64,000 nt of DNA from Odobenus rosmarus divergens (GCF_000321225.1 NW_004450479.1:878160-942159); one strand, 5' to 3'; numbered from the stretch's first letter, positions 1 to 11,914 are shown. Numbers and translations: made by a program. The notes: a model not told the origin generated them from the letters alone.

Positions 1-289
1 GAGTCCCGAACCGTCAGGACGGGACGTCCTTGGGCAGCCCCCTGGTGCTCCCTGCATCTCCCTAGGGTACTGTCCTGGGAGGGAGCGTAGTGTCCAGGCC
101 AGGCTGCCCACCCAGGGGCCACTCTGGCCACCAAGTCAAGCTGTATTACAGGATCCTGGAGCCACGGCCCAAACCCAGCCCTTTGAGCCTCGGCCCTTCC
201 TGGCTTATGCCACCTGACAGCAGAGTCAGCCTGCCGCCCAGTGTTGAAATCCACTCTGGGCTTTGGCGCTGGGGGCACAACAGAAGCAG

Positions 290-350
290 GACAGCCCCTC
301 TGGCCTCAGTCTCCTCATCTGTAAAGTGGGGAGAGATCCAGAACCACCCG
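290..350 (+). repeat. MIR fragment
   Basis: The stretch resembling 'CTCATCTGTAAAGTGGGG' preceded by 'CCTCAGT' matches the conserved core of the mammalian-wide MIR SINE in sense orientation. It is short and old. Confidence 0.55.
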
Positions 351-625
351 AGGGGCGGCCATCCCCTATGACGCGCCAGGAAGCACGGCCCTCTCACTGG
401 CCCTCTGGGGCTCCTCCAGTGTTGTTACTACCCGAGAACAATTACTGAGCTCCAGCTGTGTGCCCTGGGAGCAGCGCAGTCCAGTCTTGGCTGTGCTAGT
501 TGCCATTGGGCTGGGCAGGGTCCCTCACTGTTTCCACTCTGTGACGAGGTGACCACAGGGTGGCCTGGGGGACCTGGCCCTGGGGGGCTGTTGGCTGGCG
601 CAGCCCAGGGGAACAGTCTGTAGCA

Positions 626-1035
626 GGCTGACGGGTGGCCCCGAAGAGACAGGTTCCGGGCCTAACCACCAGCTCTTCGGGATCCGACCTTACTTGGAAA
701 TAGGGTCTTTGTGGGTGTAACCAGTTCAGATGAGCTCACTCGGGAGCAGGGTCCTGATCCAGTAGGACTGGCGTCCTTATAAAAAGCACAGCACGTGGAG
801 ACACAGGGAGAAGGCCAGGTGCCGACGGAGGCAGACACGAGAGTGACGTGGCCCCAGACCGAGGGACACCGAGGAGTGCGGGTCCACGCTAGAAGCTGGA
901 AGAGGCAGGAAGGGTTCTAGCCAGGGCCTTCAGCAGGAGCAAAGCCTTGCAGCCACCTTGAGTTTGGACTTGTGGCCTCCAAAACTGTTATCTTAAGCAC
1001 CCCAGTTTGTGGTCATTTGTCCCCACAGCTCCAGG
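626..1035 (+). repeat. Mammalian interspersed repeat, full-length copy A
   Basis: The order of blocks is diagnostic of a common mammalian interspersed repeat: 'CTTACTTGGAAATAGGGTC', 'GTCCTTATAAAAAG', a GACACAGGGAGAAGGCCA block, 'GCCTCCAAAACTGT' and 'CCCAGTTTGTGGTCATTTGT'. I recognise the pattern but cannot name the family with certainty. Bases 626-924 are 98% identical to 41217-41515, far above the expected divergence for an old repeat. Confidence 0.7.
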
Positions 1036-2139
1036 ACACCCAGTCAGCTGTCAGCAACAGGGATTGTGGCAGGCTGGACGAAGCTCACAGGCCCTACAAC
1101 CATAGGGTGAGCGGAGGGCGTTCCGAGTTGGGGAGGGGAGGGTGTGAGTCTGGTCTCCCAGGCAGACTGGGAGAATGTGGGGTCTGGCCTGATGGGTGGG
1201 GAGACCAGGGGGAGAGAGGTGTGGAGCAGTCAGTGATCAGAGATGCAGGCAGGGAGGCTGTAGGGGGGGCCAGGTTACTCGGGTCACTGAGTGTGGATGC
1301 TGGCCCCAGCGGGGGTTGCCGTGTGTCAGTGCTATCTTTGGTGGGCCCAGGAGGCTGGAGCCCCTGGAGGACAGGGGAGGGCAGGCTCTGGCTAAGTGGC
1401 CACTAAATGCTGGTTAGATAAGTGAGGGATGAGGCAGTGAGGGGCCTGAGGTGGGTGTGGGCCCTGCTGAGGGGGGCACTGGCCAGATGGGGGCAGAGAC
1501 TTTGGAAGGGCTCTGCAGGCCTGACTCTGGTGGCCAGGATGTCCCTTCACCTGCCCACAGACATGTACTTGGCTACTGGGCATGGGGTATGGATAAGGAG
1601 CCCCAGGGAAGCTGACTGGCAGACCTCAGAGGGGCCGTGGGGGCTGGCCACGTGTGAGGAGGCTCCCGGTAGGGCCCACTCTGGCCTCCACCGTCCTGTT
1701 GGCTGTGTGACGTGCAAAGGGAGGTGAGTACGGTGCCTCTCTGGGCCTGGTACCCCAGAAGCCTTACTGGGATTCTGGTGAGAGGGTCAGAAGTTCTGGG
1801 GTTGTTGGGATCCTAAAGGGGCAGGGAAGGTGCGTGTGCCCCCAAAGGGCGGTAGGAGCTGGCCCTTTCCATGAGAAGTAAGGCCATGCTGTGCCTTGGG
1901 GTTATCATAGGTTCAGGGGTGGGGCTGGGCTTAGTGTTGGGGTTACTGTAGAGTCAGGGTTGGGGGCCTAGGATGGCGAGGAACGGAGCTCATTGTTAGG
2001 ATTTGTTCTCCTTCAAACAGGCAGGTCCCATAGGCACCTTTGTTTACCCCGACACACCTGGGGCCCCTTCAGGGGGCTGAGCCAGGATCTGAGTGGTTCA
2101 GTGTTGTTTCTGACCCTCCAAGCAACAGGGAAGGGAGCA

Positions 2140-2235
2140 TGTTCTCCCATTGTGTGGAGAAGCAAACCGAGTTCTGGAAAGATGTAAGACAGGAGTGGAC
2201 TAGGATTTGAACCCTGGCTCTCTGACAGCAGGTTA
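2140..2235 (-). repeat. MIR fragment
   Basis: The block 'GGATTTGAACCCTGGCTCT' with a preceding gapped match to the 'gaggaaactgag' segment fits the reverse complement of a MIR element. Confidence 0.5.
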
Positions 2236-3499
2236 CCCCAGTCTGGAGGCAGCAAGGGGGCCCAGGACCTGCGGGATGCAGGTTCAAGGTTATGGGGACC
2301 CACTACAGCTCCTCCAGGCACAGCTATTTTCACTTGGTTTCTGTGCAAGATGTGAAATCTTCCACTTTTCATGAGGTTTGAATTATTGATCTGCTTGATA
2401 TTTAGTTAACTCCTGGACCTCCCTCCAGGAGCTGCCTCCTAGAGCAGAGCCTTTCTAACCATTAGCTGGATTGGGACGTCTGTCCAGCACTGGCAGGACC
2501 CGCTTGGGGATTGGCCTGGGGCAGCCAGCCAGCCAGCCATCCGGGTGGAGAAAACACAGACAGACAGGTGGGGTGGGACCGAGTGCGGACAGGTGGCTGT
2601 GTCCCCTGGGCTTGGAGCCCCACCCAGCCTCGGGCCAGGTACGCTGAGCATGCGTTTTGCCTCGGCTTACTGGGCCCATCGGGTCCTCTGCAGGCCCTGT
2701 GGACCCTCAGAGGCTGGCGAAAGCTGTCCCTAACGCAAGCTGCAGGGGCCTTGGCAGAAAAGTCTGCCGTTGCCTCGGTGAGTGAGGCAGGCTGCCTACA
2801 AAGGTGATTTCGTTTTGTTTTGAACTTACAATGGAACAGAAAAACAGAAGTGCACAGGTTAGGAGTACACACAAACTGATGAATTCTCACACTCAAAACA
2901 CACCGTGCAACAGCGTCCAGAAGACCAGCCCCACCCGGCCGGACCACCCCCGCTTCTCTGCTCGAGTGGGGTTTCCCGCCCCCCGCGTGCCCTCCTTCAG
3001 GATGCGTCTTTCACGGCCCATGCGTGATGCTGGGGGCGTGGAGGTCTAGCCCTCCGCGCGCAGCCCCGGTTCCCCCGAGGACCCCCGCCCGGGGCAGCTC
3101 CGGGCCCCCCTCCCACCGACCCGGCAGCCCCACCCGCCCCACGTGCATGCCCAGGCCCCCTCCCACGCCCTCCTCGAGCAGCCCCGAGCCCTTCGCCCTG
3201 CTAAGTACAGTCCGGCCCCCGCCTGCGCAGCCCCCAGCCCCGGCCCGTCGGGGCAGCCAACAGCTTCGCGGCTGCGTGCTGGGTGCGCTCGGGGCCGGCG
3301 TCCTGGCGCCCTTGGGCCCAACTGGGGAGCCTCGGCCTCCTCCGCTCCAGCCCGCCACGATCGCCGCCCTCCCTCCGAACTCCGCGGACCCTCTCCCGGC
3401 GTCGGGTGGGCGCGGGGGACCCTCCATTCGCCTCTTGGCGCCTGCGCGCGAGGCGGATGAGAGGAGACCGGAACCGTGCGCCGGGGCTCGCGTTTCCGG

Positions 3500-3607
3500 C
3501 CGGTGGCACGAGAGCGCGGCACTGAGCGCGCCCGGACCGCGGCTGCCCGACTCGGGTCACTATGGCAACGCGGCGGGCCCGGAGGCTGCTCCCGGCGGGC
3601 GTGCGCG
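3500..3607 (+). other. CCDC57: Putative non-coding exon 1 of CCDC57 (5' end approximate)
   Basis: A strong splice donor (GCG|GTGAGC, GT at 3608-3609) lies inside the CpG island. Exons spliced from such islands commonly carry the 5' untranslated region, and the first coding exon at 14081 begins only 7 bases before its ATG, so an upstream untranslated exon is required. The start coordinate is a guess; no transcription start can be read from sequence. An ATG at 3562 lies within it. Confidence 0.5.
3556..3569 (+). promoter_or_regulatory. RFX X-box-like site
   Basis: The 14-mer GTCACTATGGCAAC fits the RFX X-box consensus RYYNYY-N(1-3)-RRNRAC with a 2-base spacer, and differs from the stricter GTNRCC-N-RGYAAC form in the left half. 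RFX factors drive ciliary and centrosomal genes. Human CCDC57 has been described as a centriolar-satellite and microtubule-associated protein, so the site is biologically sensible, but binding is inferred. Confidence 0.5.
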
Positions 3608-3857
3608 GTGAGCCGCGGGCGCGGGGCGCCGGGGGGCGGCGCGGGAGGCTCGCGTGGAGCGGGGGGTGCCCTCACTGCCGCTTCTCGGGCCTCCTTAAAC
3701 GGGTTCATCTCTTCTCTTGGTGGTCGGGGCAGCCCCGGACTGGCGGCGCCGTGCTCCCGGCCGGGGCCGGATGGGTCGGGCCTCCCGGTGGGGGCGCTTC
3801 CCCCGGTGCGGGTGTCCCCCCCCACCTTCTCCCCCTTCCTCGTGCGGGTGCCCCCCC

Positions 3858-4691
3858 NNNNNNNNNNNNNNNNNNNNNNNNNNNNNNNNNNNNNNNNNNN
3901 NNNNNNNNNNNNNNNNNNNNNNNNNNNNNNNNNNNNNNNNNNNNNNNNNNNNNNNNNNNNNNNNNNNNNNNNNNNNNNNNNNNNNNNNNNNNNNNNNNNN
4001 NNNNNNNNNNNNNNNNNNNNNNNNNNNNNNNNNNNNNNNNNNNNNNNNNNNNNNNNNNNNNNNNNNNNNNNNNNNNNNNNNNNNNNNNNNNNNNNNNNNN
4101 NNNNNNNNNNNNNNNNNNNNNNNNNNNNNNNNNNNNNNNNNNNNNNNNNNNNNNNNNNNNNNNNNNNNNNNNNNNNNNNNNNNNNNNNNNNNNNNNNNNN
4201 NNNNNNNNNNNNNNNNNNNNNNNNNNNNNNNNNNNNNNNNNNNNNNNNNNNNNNNNNNNNNNNNNNNNNNNNNNNNNNNNNNNNNNNNNNNNNNNNNNNN
4301 NNNNNNNNNNNNNNNNNNNNNNNNNNNNNNNNNNNNNNNNNNNNNNNNNNNNNNNNNNNNNNNNNNNNNNNNNNNNNNNNNNNNNNNNNNNNNNNNNNNN
4401 NNNNNNNNNNNNNNNNNNNNNNNNNNNNNNNNNNNNNNNNNNNNNNNNNNNNNNNNNNNNNNNNNNNNNNNNNNNNNNNNNNNNNNNNNNNNNNNNNNNN
4501 NNNNNNNNNNNNNNNNNNNNNNNNNNNNNNNNNNNNNNNNNNNNNNNNNNNNNNNNNNNNNNNNNNNNNNNNNNNNNNNNNNNNNNNNNNNNNNNNNNNN
4601 NNNNNNNNNNNNNNNNNNNNNNNNNNNNNNNNNNNNNNNNNNNNNNNNNNNNNNNNNNNNNNNNNNNNNNNNNNNNNNNNNNNNNNNNNNN
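3858..4691. other. Assembly gap
   Basis: 834 unresolved bases. The left edge is a C7 run in extremely GC-rich island sequence and the right edge is a run of T. The gap could hide the right half of the CpG island, an alternative first exon or a SINE whose A-tail (read as T) forms the right edge. Confidence 0.99.
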
Positions 4692-5027
4692 TTTTTTTTT
4701 TTTTTTCAGTTATCTGAGACTTGCACAAAAGTTGGAAAAGTAGCGCAAAGATTTCTCCTGTACCTTTTGCGGGATTGCGTTAACGTGTTCTACCACAGGT
4801 CATTTAGCAAACAGGAATTGAGCGCTAGGACGAAACCGGGGTTCGTGCCCGCGCCCCAGTTCCCTGCAGGTCCAGTGTGGGACCTGCGTGGTCCCCCACT
4901 CTTCTTTCCTCTGGACCGGTTCCGCAGTGTTCCGTGGACTTTTAGGAGTTAGCTGTTTTGTAGAATGCCCCTCAATTTGGGTTTGTCGGATGTTTCCTCA
5001 TGATTAATTTCAAGTTATGCATTTTTT

Positions 5028-5110
5028 AAAAGATTTTATTTTAAAATAATCTCTACACGCAATGTGGGGCTGTAACCCCATACCTGGACTGAGCCAGCCA
5101 GGCGCCCCTC
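5028..5110 (-). mobile_element. CAN-SINE, short form
   Basis: The reverse complement ends in the tRNA-like 'GGCTCAGTCCAGG' head, and the left side is the A-rich tail read as T/A. Flanked by a 17-bp target-site duplication (5011-5027 and 5111-5127, CAAGTTATGCATTTTTT), which proves retroposition. Confidence 0.9.
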
Positions 5111-5420
5111 CAAGTTATGCATTTTTTATAAGGAAACCTCAACAGTGAAATGGTGCTCTTCTCGGGAGGTACATGATGTCAATTTGTCCCATGCCTGGTG
5201 ACACTTGGTTAAGTGGTTTAGGTATGTCTCTGTTATAGTTACCATTTTTCCTTTGGTAAATAATGAACACCTTGTGGGGAGATACTTTGAAGCTGTGTAA
5301 CCGCACTTTCTATCACAAGTGTTTTCTGAAACAATTATTGATTGTATTTACCAAATAAAGATTTTTCTATTTCCCTTATTCTTTCTACATATTAGTTGGA
5401 ATTCTACCGTAAGAACCTTC

Positions 5421-5530
5421 TGCCCCCCCCCAATTTTTTTAAGTAGGCTCCACACCCAGTATGGGGCTTGAACTCAGCACCCAGAGATCAAGAGTCACAC
5501 GTTCTGCTGACTGAGCCAGCTGGGTGCCCC
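5421..5530 (-). mobile_element. CAN-SINE, short form
   Basis: The tRNA-related body reads 'GACTGAGCCAGCTGGGTGCCCC' in antisense at its right end. The near-repeat AAGAACCTTC / AAAAACCTTC on either side is a decayed target-site duplication. Confidence 0.85.
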
Positions 5531-6354
5531 AAAAACCTTCCCTTCTCCCCATTTTTCTAGTTATTTATTCATGTTGGTATAGATGTTTTTATTTTATTTT
5601 TATTCCATCAGTTACAATCCATTGCTGTAATGTATTTTGTTGCTAATTCTCCAGATTTGGGTGTTGGGAGCCCCTTCAGGTTGGCGTCTGTGTCCTCTCA
5701 GCATGCCCCCTGACATTTCTCAGCACCACCCCACGTTCAGGCTCATCTTGTGCTTTCTGTGACCTAGCCTGAATCCGTCACTTCTCTAAGGAGCTCTGGT
5801 TCCTCTTCATTTCGAAGGGGGTGTTTAGAAATCAACGTCAGGTTGTAGGAATGCTTACTGCTCCTGCAGTGTCCTTGCTTTGTGGCTTTCTCAGTGGGCA
5901 GAGCTAGGAAACCAGACCTGTCTGTATCTGTATGTACAGATCTGCGTATATATTAAAAGCTGTGAGCTTATATCGATACCTCCAATCAGTTACCCCCAGG
6001 TTCGTTCTGCATTCCTTTTCCTCTTTAAATCTGGTTCCTGTTGTCAATGTATTTACTTACATGTTCAATCCTAGACTTCACATGGAGTAATTTCAGAATT
6101 GCCAATCCGTATTTCTGTGAAAAACCTATTAGCTAGAATGTAATATTTGCATGCAGTTGTTTTTATCCTTAAAATATATAGTCAAAATATTTTTTACAAA
6201 GTTATTTTAGTGCATTTGTATGGGTTTTTTCATTTATGTTGATCATTTGTAATAAAGTTAGGTTCACTTGTTTCTATTCATCTTTCGTTATGAGTCCTTA
6301 TTGATTTTTAGTTTTGGTATGTGAACCGTGTTGTTCTAAAAGTCGGCAGCTCTT

Positions 6355-6458
6355 GGGGCACCTGGCTGGCTCAGTTGGAAGAGTACAGGTCTTGATTCCA
6401 GGGTCATGAGTTCAAGCCCCACGTTGGGTGTAGAGATTACTTAAATAAGTAAATAGAC
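6355..6458 (+). mobile_element. CAN-SINE, short form
   Basis: Starts GGGGCACCTGGCTGGCTCAG, contains the B-box-like GTTCAAGCCCC and ends in 'AGAGATTACTTAAATAAGT'. It lacks the CT-rich part seen in the long form. It abuts the next SINE head to tail. Confidence 0.9.
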
Positions 6459-6460
6459 AG

Positions 6461-6672
6461 GGGCACCTGGGTGGCTCAGTCAGTTAAGCGTCTGCCTTTG
6501 GCTCAGGTCATGGTCCCAGGGTCCTGGGGTCGAGCCCCACATCGCATTGGGCTCCCTGCTCCGTGGGGAGCCTGCCTCTCCCTCTGCTGCTCCTCCTGCT
6601 TGTGCACTCTCTCTCTCTCTCTGTGTGAAATAAATAAAATCTTTAAAAAAAAAGTAAATAAACAACCAAAAA
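6461..6672 (+). mobile_element. CAN-SINE, long form
   Basis: Complete copy with head, 'GTTAAGCGTCTGCC', a (CT)n tract near 6607 and an AAATAAATAAAATCTTTAAA tail. It may have inserted at the A-rich end of the preceding SINE. Confidence 0.95.
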
Positions 6673-6743
6673 ATAAGTCGACGGTTTTTAACTATAAGAT
6701 GATTGAACTTCCCTTCCACTTTATTTCTCATTTACTCACTTAA

Positions 6744-6845
6744 TTTTTTTTTTTAAGATTTTATTTATTTGAGAGAGAGCACAAGCGGGGGGCGGCAGGC
6801 AGAGGGAGAGGGAGAAGCAGACTCCCCGCTGAGCAAGGTGCCCCT
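6744..6845 (-). mobile_element. CAN-SINE, 5'-truncated
   Basis: The T-rich left end followed by AAGATTTTATTTATTTGAGAG is the antisense tail. The tRNA head is missing. The duplication TACTCACTTAATTTTT flanks both sides. Confidence 0.9.
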
Positions 6846-9699
6846 ACTCACTTAATTTTTATTTGTTTTTTGTTTTTTGTTATTTTTGGCAAAGGAATTT
6901 GGCAGGTGTAAATTCCAATAAAAAAGCACCACATACCCCCGCACTGTAGTGGTACCCCTACCTCCAGCAAGTGCCAGCGGTGGAATTAAGATCCATTTGT
7001 GGCTCGTCTCTCTTATTTCAGATTTTGCAGATGGTTGTGGGGACTATTTGGCAGTCAGTGAAGGATGGGAAAAAAGGCTTGTGGTCATAGGCCCATGATT
7101 TTCATCCCCTAGACACGCTGAAAGAGTCCACGTACCGAGTTTAGCTCAGACAGCCCGTGTTGGGATTCCAGAGGGCGCCAGCGTTGAGTCCCAGCTTGAG
7201 TGTAGAACAGATGAGCCACCTCTGGACTTTCCTTCAAGTCCCACAAAAACATTTTGTAAATTAAATTCACTAAATATGTTTATAGAGCAACAAGATAACA
7301 TTCCTTAATGAACTCAGTTTGGGTTCTTCTGCATTAGGAATGCTGGGGCTTATCTTATTAGTGGCTGAGTCCAAAGCCAAATGCATCCAGAGTTGCAGTC
7401 CTTCAGAGGAAGGAGGTAAAAAGAAACCCCTGCTTTGGATGTCTCTTTGCTTAGCCTGTGTGCCTAAACAGCTTGTCCGTAAGCGTCTAGTGACCGACTT
7501 TTACCCTTTACAAACATTCCCTTGTGTAAATTGTAGAGCCTGTAGCTGCATATGTTGTAATGAGGTCATGCAGTGCTTTTCCAGTGAAGTACTTACCAAA
7601 TGTTTATTGTAAAACAAATTGCTCCAAATTTTTGGTCAGCTGCACAGAATGTGATTAATTCTAATGTCGTATCTGCAGATTGGGTACCCCGCAGGTTCAT
7701 CTCTGACGTGTTTTACTCTGATGATCTGGTCTCCTGTGGGAGTGGTAAGATTCATCCATGGGACAGAAGCATCCTGTCATACTTCTTCCCTGCTCACCCA
7801 GCATCTAGACACTGCGGGAGGGGTGGGGGCACGCCCAGGACGAGGCGAGCTCCCTGCAGAGCCCCCTGTGCTTGGAAAGCCCTTTACCTCCCATGTAGTT
7901 CTTTGTGGTTCACTGGGACTCATCTTTGTCCCGAACTCTTCCCTCTTAACCATGGTACCAGCTGTCAAGAACACTTGGCCTGGGCCCCGCCTGCGGCTCC
8001 GGCAGTCTTCGGCTCCGTCCTGATTTGTGAGGACTTGTCTGAGTCTCTCACTAACTGCAGGTGCCGACCTCTGAGCCCCTCTCTCCGCGTGCTCTGCATG
8101 AGGAGCGCCAAGCCCCGGGTGTTGCCCCCGCTTGCCTCTGACAAGGCTGCCCCTGTGGTCAGTGTCACCCACTGCGGACCACTGGCGAGGTTCGGGTGAG
8201 CAAGTCCCAAGCTGCTCCACATCCCTGGCGGCCCTGTCCTAACACGAGGGGCGCAGTCATATGTATTTTGCTGACTGAGGTCATCTTCCAGATGGGGCCT
8301 CTGCCGCCTGTGTCCATTTGGGGCCTGCAGGTTTTCCGTGTGTGGGAGACCATGGCTTTCATGAGGTGTTCTTTCCATCTTCCTAACACCTGGGGATTTC
8401 CAGGTGATTTTCAGACCTGACAGGTCTGAAATAAGGGTTAGAAAGTTCAGTGTTTGACCAATGAGAAAGAGTGATGGCATGGCCTAGCATGGCTCTGCTC
8501 CATCCCCTACTGACCCTGCCGGCTCTCCTAAAACACTCAACTCCATGAGCAAAGCCATGGTAACTGTGCGTCTCTCCCCTCAATGGGGATTTCTGTAGTT
8601 GCCCCAGAAGTTTCACTTGGTCCCTCCTGAAAACTGGGTGCTTGCTGGGGACATCCGCTAGCTGACGGGTTGGGTCTGGACTCTGAATCTGTGACATTTA
8701 GAGCGGATTAATGTCAGCCTCAGGGCTTTTAGGATCATCCTTTGGTGAGATTACACAGCAGCAGGGCACAGGCTGTTCTGTGATGAGGGAAGGGGAGGGC
8801 CACTGGGCACTGGGTGTGTGCCTCTGCACGGCGGGTCCAAGCTGCTCGCTCTCCAGAGAGGGAGCTGTCGTGGGGCTCTCCGAATACTCTGCCAAACAGG
8901 TTGAACTTTACCTTGAAAATGGCCAGAGCCGTCTCCAGATACCGTACAGGCATGGTATCATGTGGTCCGCTGTCTGTACCTCAGGAGCAACCCCTGTGGG
9001 TGGCTGTGTGACCTGTGCATTAAAGCGGCAGAGCTGGTGGCAGGGTGCCCGGCACAGGACAGGGCACTGGTGAGCAGTCTCCGGAGGAGGGGAAGCCCGT
9101 TGACCTGGCAGACCTTGGTGTATTCTCTGGGAGGGACCATGGTGATGACTCATGGGCACTTCTGGGGACAGTCTGAGTCACCAGCAGTCACCGTGGTGGG
9201 GGTGTTGTGTAGTGGTGTGTGTTTGCTTAAATCCTGCTGCTTCCCCTGTGAGGGGACACAGGCGTGTGGGGGGCCTGTGTGTGCATAGGTTTTTGTTGAC
9301 CAGACTGCCTGACCCCGGAGCTCCTGGGCCACACACCAGCTCCCAGCTCCTCCAGCCCCCCTGCTAGTTGGTGTGGGGGGGTGTGCGTTGGGTGTTTTGG
9401 GCAGTTAGTGTGGGTGAACCCCCAACCGTGGAGGTCACCAGTTCCACCCCAGGGCTTTCTGTGGGCTTTGTGGCCTGCCTGGCATGCCATAACCCTGGGT
9501 TCCCAGTGGTCCTGGGAGCCCTGCAGCCAGCGCAGGGACTGTGGCCCAAGCAGGACCTGTTAGCCTCCTGAAGGCCAAGCAGAGCCCCTTCCTGCTCTTC
9601 CTGGTGAGCGGAGGCTTCCCTGACCTCTGTCCAGAGCAGCCCACGGCCCCTTGCACTCTGTTGATGTGGAGAGTTACCTCCTCTGCCCATTTTTGTTCG

Positions 9700-9830
9700 T
9701 GCGTCTGTCTTGCCCCAGGGTGATAGTCCATTGGTGCGGGGACCTTACCTGTCTGTCTCCAGTAGGTAAAACAGTCCCTGGCACCTAATAAGGGCTAAAT
9801 AAATACTTGTTAAATGAACAAAGGAATGAC
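9700..9830 (+). repeat. L2 3'-end fragment
   Basis: 'CCTGGCACCTAATAAGGGCTAAATAAATACTTGTTAAATGAA' (with breaks) is the well-known 3' end shared by L2 and MIR-type elements in sense orientation. Confidence 0.65.
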
Positions 9831-11039
9831 TTTAAGAAAGCCTACTGTGTCGGAATTTTTTATCACCAGCATCACTTTTTTCTGGTGACAGTGATGTGGC
9901 CCTTGAGCTATAACAGCAGGGGTTTGCTCCTGCGTGAGGCAAACATTTGTCCTCACCTTCTGTGTGCTGGGGACTGCGGCTCAGAACAGATTCTGAGGTG
10001 ACCTCTGCACATCTCAGCTGTCTACTTGGGGGAAATATTTGGCTACTGACTGAATTTGAAGCCAGTGACTTCCTTTTTTTTATTGAATTAAAAACTTAAA
10101 CGTCTCTAGTTTTTCCGTGATTCATTTATACATCCACTAACATGTCTGAAGATTCAGTGACTGTGGATCTGGAGGGATGAGGGCTGGCGATTGGAGTGTG
10201 GGGTGCTTGGGTATTTTGGATTGAGAGAAACCGTGGCCAGGGTGAGCCAGGCACCTCGGCAAACGGGGTGCCAGGCCCCGTGGCGGAGCCTCACCCGGCG
10301 GCAGGTGGTGGGCTCCAGGGCGTATTCCAGCCCTGACAGAACGGGATGATGGTTGCAGATGTTGTGAAATGGGAACTCCCTAGCCCTAGGGAGTTAGGCT
10401 TTTTTTCTTTTTTGTTTTTTATACGATCCCTTTGGCAGCCCTCAGAGTGAGTGCACAGCAGAAGGGCACTGCAGGGGCTCTCGCAGCGAGGTCAGGGATA
10501 ATGGCAGCTGAGGTGTGCGGGGGTGAGAGACAGCTGGAAATCAAGGCTAACCCCACGTGTTTAGCTTGGGCAGCTGGAGAGAGGGGTGCCTTTGAAGGAG
10601 CCAGGGAAACTGGGGGGCAGAAGCGTGGGGTGCTGGGCTCAGGTGGTCTGTAACTCAAAACAGCAAGCAGGTTGCAGCTGAGCAGGGGTTGACGCGGGTG
10701 CTGGGCGAGGCCGAGGGGCACGTTGGCTCTGCCCACAGTCCAGTCCGCTGTGGAGGAGCGCTGCCCACCTCTGGACCCCTGCAGGGAGGAGCCCAGGGGC
10801 TGCCCCTGGGCAGGACTGGCCCCTGGGAGGATGCGGTGATCAGGGCGCTGGAGCTCTGCCCCTAGCGGTTAGGCCCCTGCTTCCCAGGCCTCCCTCCCTC
10901 TGCGCTCACGCTCAGCTCTGCTCCGCCTCCAGCGGGCATGAGGGGGCTTTTCCTCCACCAAGCGTTCTCTACAATTGAACCGGATTCCGGGTTAGCACAG
11001 GCCCCACAGGTTAAGGGCTCAGCCCCACAAGACTGACCC

Positions 11040-11660
11040 CACCCAGATGCCAGTTGCAAGTCCAGGTTGTCACCTGTGCTCCTGACAACCCGCTATACAT
11101 CAGAAGATCCACGACCCCCTCCTCGGGTTCCATTTGCTGGAGCAACTCACAGAACTGAGAGAAACATTTTACTTTCCAGATCACCAGTTTGTTATAAAAG
11201 GATATTAACTCAGGAACAGCCAGATGGAAGAGAGGCCCGGGGCGAGGGTTGGGGAAGAGGTGCAGCGCTTCCACGCTGTCTCGGGGCACCTCCAATGTGT
11301 TCACCCACCCGGAAGCTCTCTGAACCCCTTGGCTGAGGGTGTCTGTGGAGACTTCATCACATAGGCATGACTGACTGAGCCAGCCTCACAGTGGAAGCCG
11401 GCAGGCAGAGTCGAAAGGGAAACCCTGTAATCCCAAGGTTGGCTCCCCTGGCAACCAGCTCCATCCCGTGGTTATCTGGGGCTTTCCAGAGTCACCTCGT
11501 AAACTCAGGTGTGGTTGACAGGTTTGATACGAGAAACAGGAGATAGCCTCTCACCTGGAATTGCTTCAGAACCTGGGGAGAACTACTAAAGCTGCCCCCG
11601 TCGCTTGGGAAGTTGGGAGGCTTTTGGGGGCCTTGTGCCAGGAGCTGGGGACCAAGGCCG
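11040..11660 (+). mobile_element. LTR retrotransposon remnant
   Basis: Blocks such as 'GAGCAACTCACAGAACT', 'CCAGTTTGTTATAAAAGGATA', 'GAACAGCCAGATGGAAGAG', 'CATAGGCATGACTGA' and 'TTGGCTCCCCTGGCAACCAG' occur in the order I know from a common mammalian LTR repeat. The family name is not certain. No open retroviral frame is present; it is a solo, decayed copy. Confidence 0.6.
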
Positions 11661-11914
11661 TGATGTCTTTCTTACTGCACTGCCCATGGCAGGGTCCTGC
11701 GGCCTCCCCAGCCCTCTGCAGGCCCTCCTGCTGCTTCAGCCTCTCCCTCTGGGTCTTGGCACGGGCACTCCCTCTGTGCTCCGCTGCTCCTCTCCAGCGC
11801 CAGGTTGCCCCAAGACCGGCTGGACGTGAGCCCTGAGGGTTTGGGGCTGCAGGGGGCAGCCATTAAGAAATGACAGCAGCTGTTACCCAGTGATAAAGGT
11901 GCTCTGCACAGAGA

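Larger units (their letters stand above)
1..3030. other. Upstream intergenic region, no gene seen
   Basis: No supported exon was found on either strand. The region holds MIR-like pieces (about 290-350 and 2140-2235) and a mammalian interspersed repeat (626-1035). The remainder is moderately GC-rich unique-looking sequence. Open frames here are short and lack splice context or recognisable protein similarity. In human, the 5' neighbour of CCDC57 is a separate gene some distance away, which fits an intergenic call. Confidence 0.6.
3040..3857. promoter_or_regulatory. CCDC57: CpG-island promoter of CCDC57
   Basis: The segment is very GC-rich with dense CpG, unlike the flanks, and is interrupted on its right by an assembly gap. 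It includes ETS-type sites (ACCGGAA at 3467-3473; TTTCCGG, the reverse strand form, at 3493-3499), an NRF1-like 'CCTGCGCGCGAG', an RFX X-box-like site and a splice donor. No TATA box was recognised. This is the only CpG island upstream of the first coding exon in gene orientation, so it is inferred to be the housekeeping-type promoter of the gene. Confidence 0.75.

Noticed and set aside
3046..4952. Long frames of 390-560 codons spanning the promoter
   Set aside because: They are open only because they read through the run of N.
6355..6672. tRNA-like segments with A/B-box motifs considered as tRNA genes
   Set aside because: They are the tRNA-derived heads of CAN-SINEs, with A-rich tails and target duplications; no intact cloverleaf tRNA gene was found in the window.
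9360..9410. G/T-rich 'GTTGGTGTGGGGGGGTGTGCG' stretch as telomere-like repeat
   Set aside because: No TTAGGG periodicity; simple GT/G-rich DNA.
11040..11660. Possible endogenous retroviral coding sequence near the LTR remnant
   Set aside because: No gag, pol or env-like frame is present on either side; only LTR-type sequence remains.
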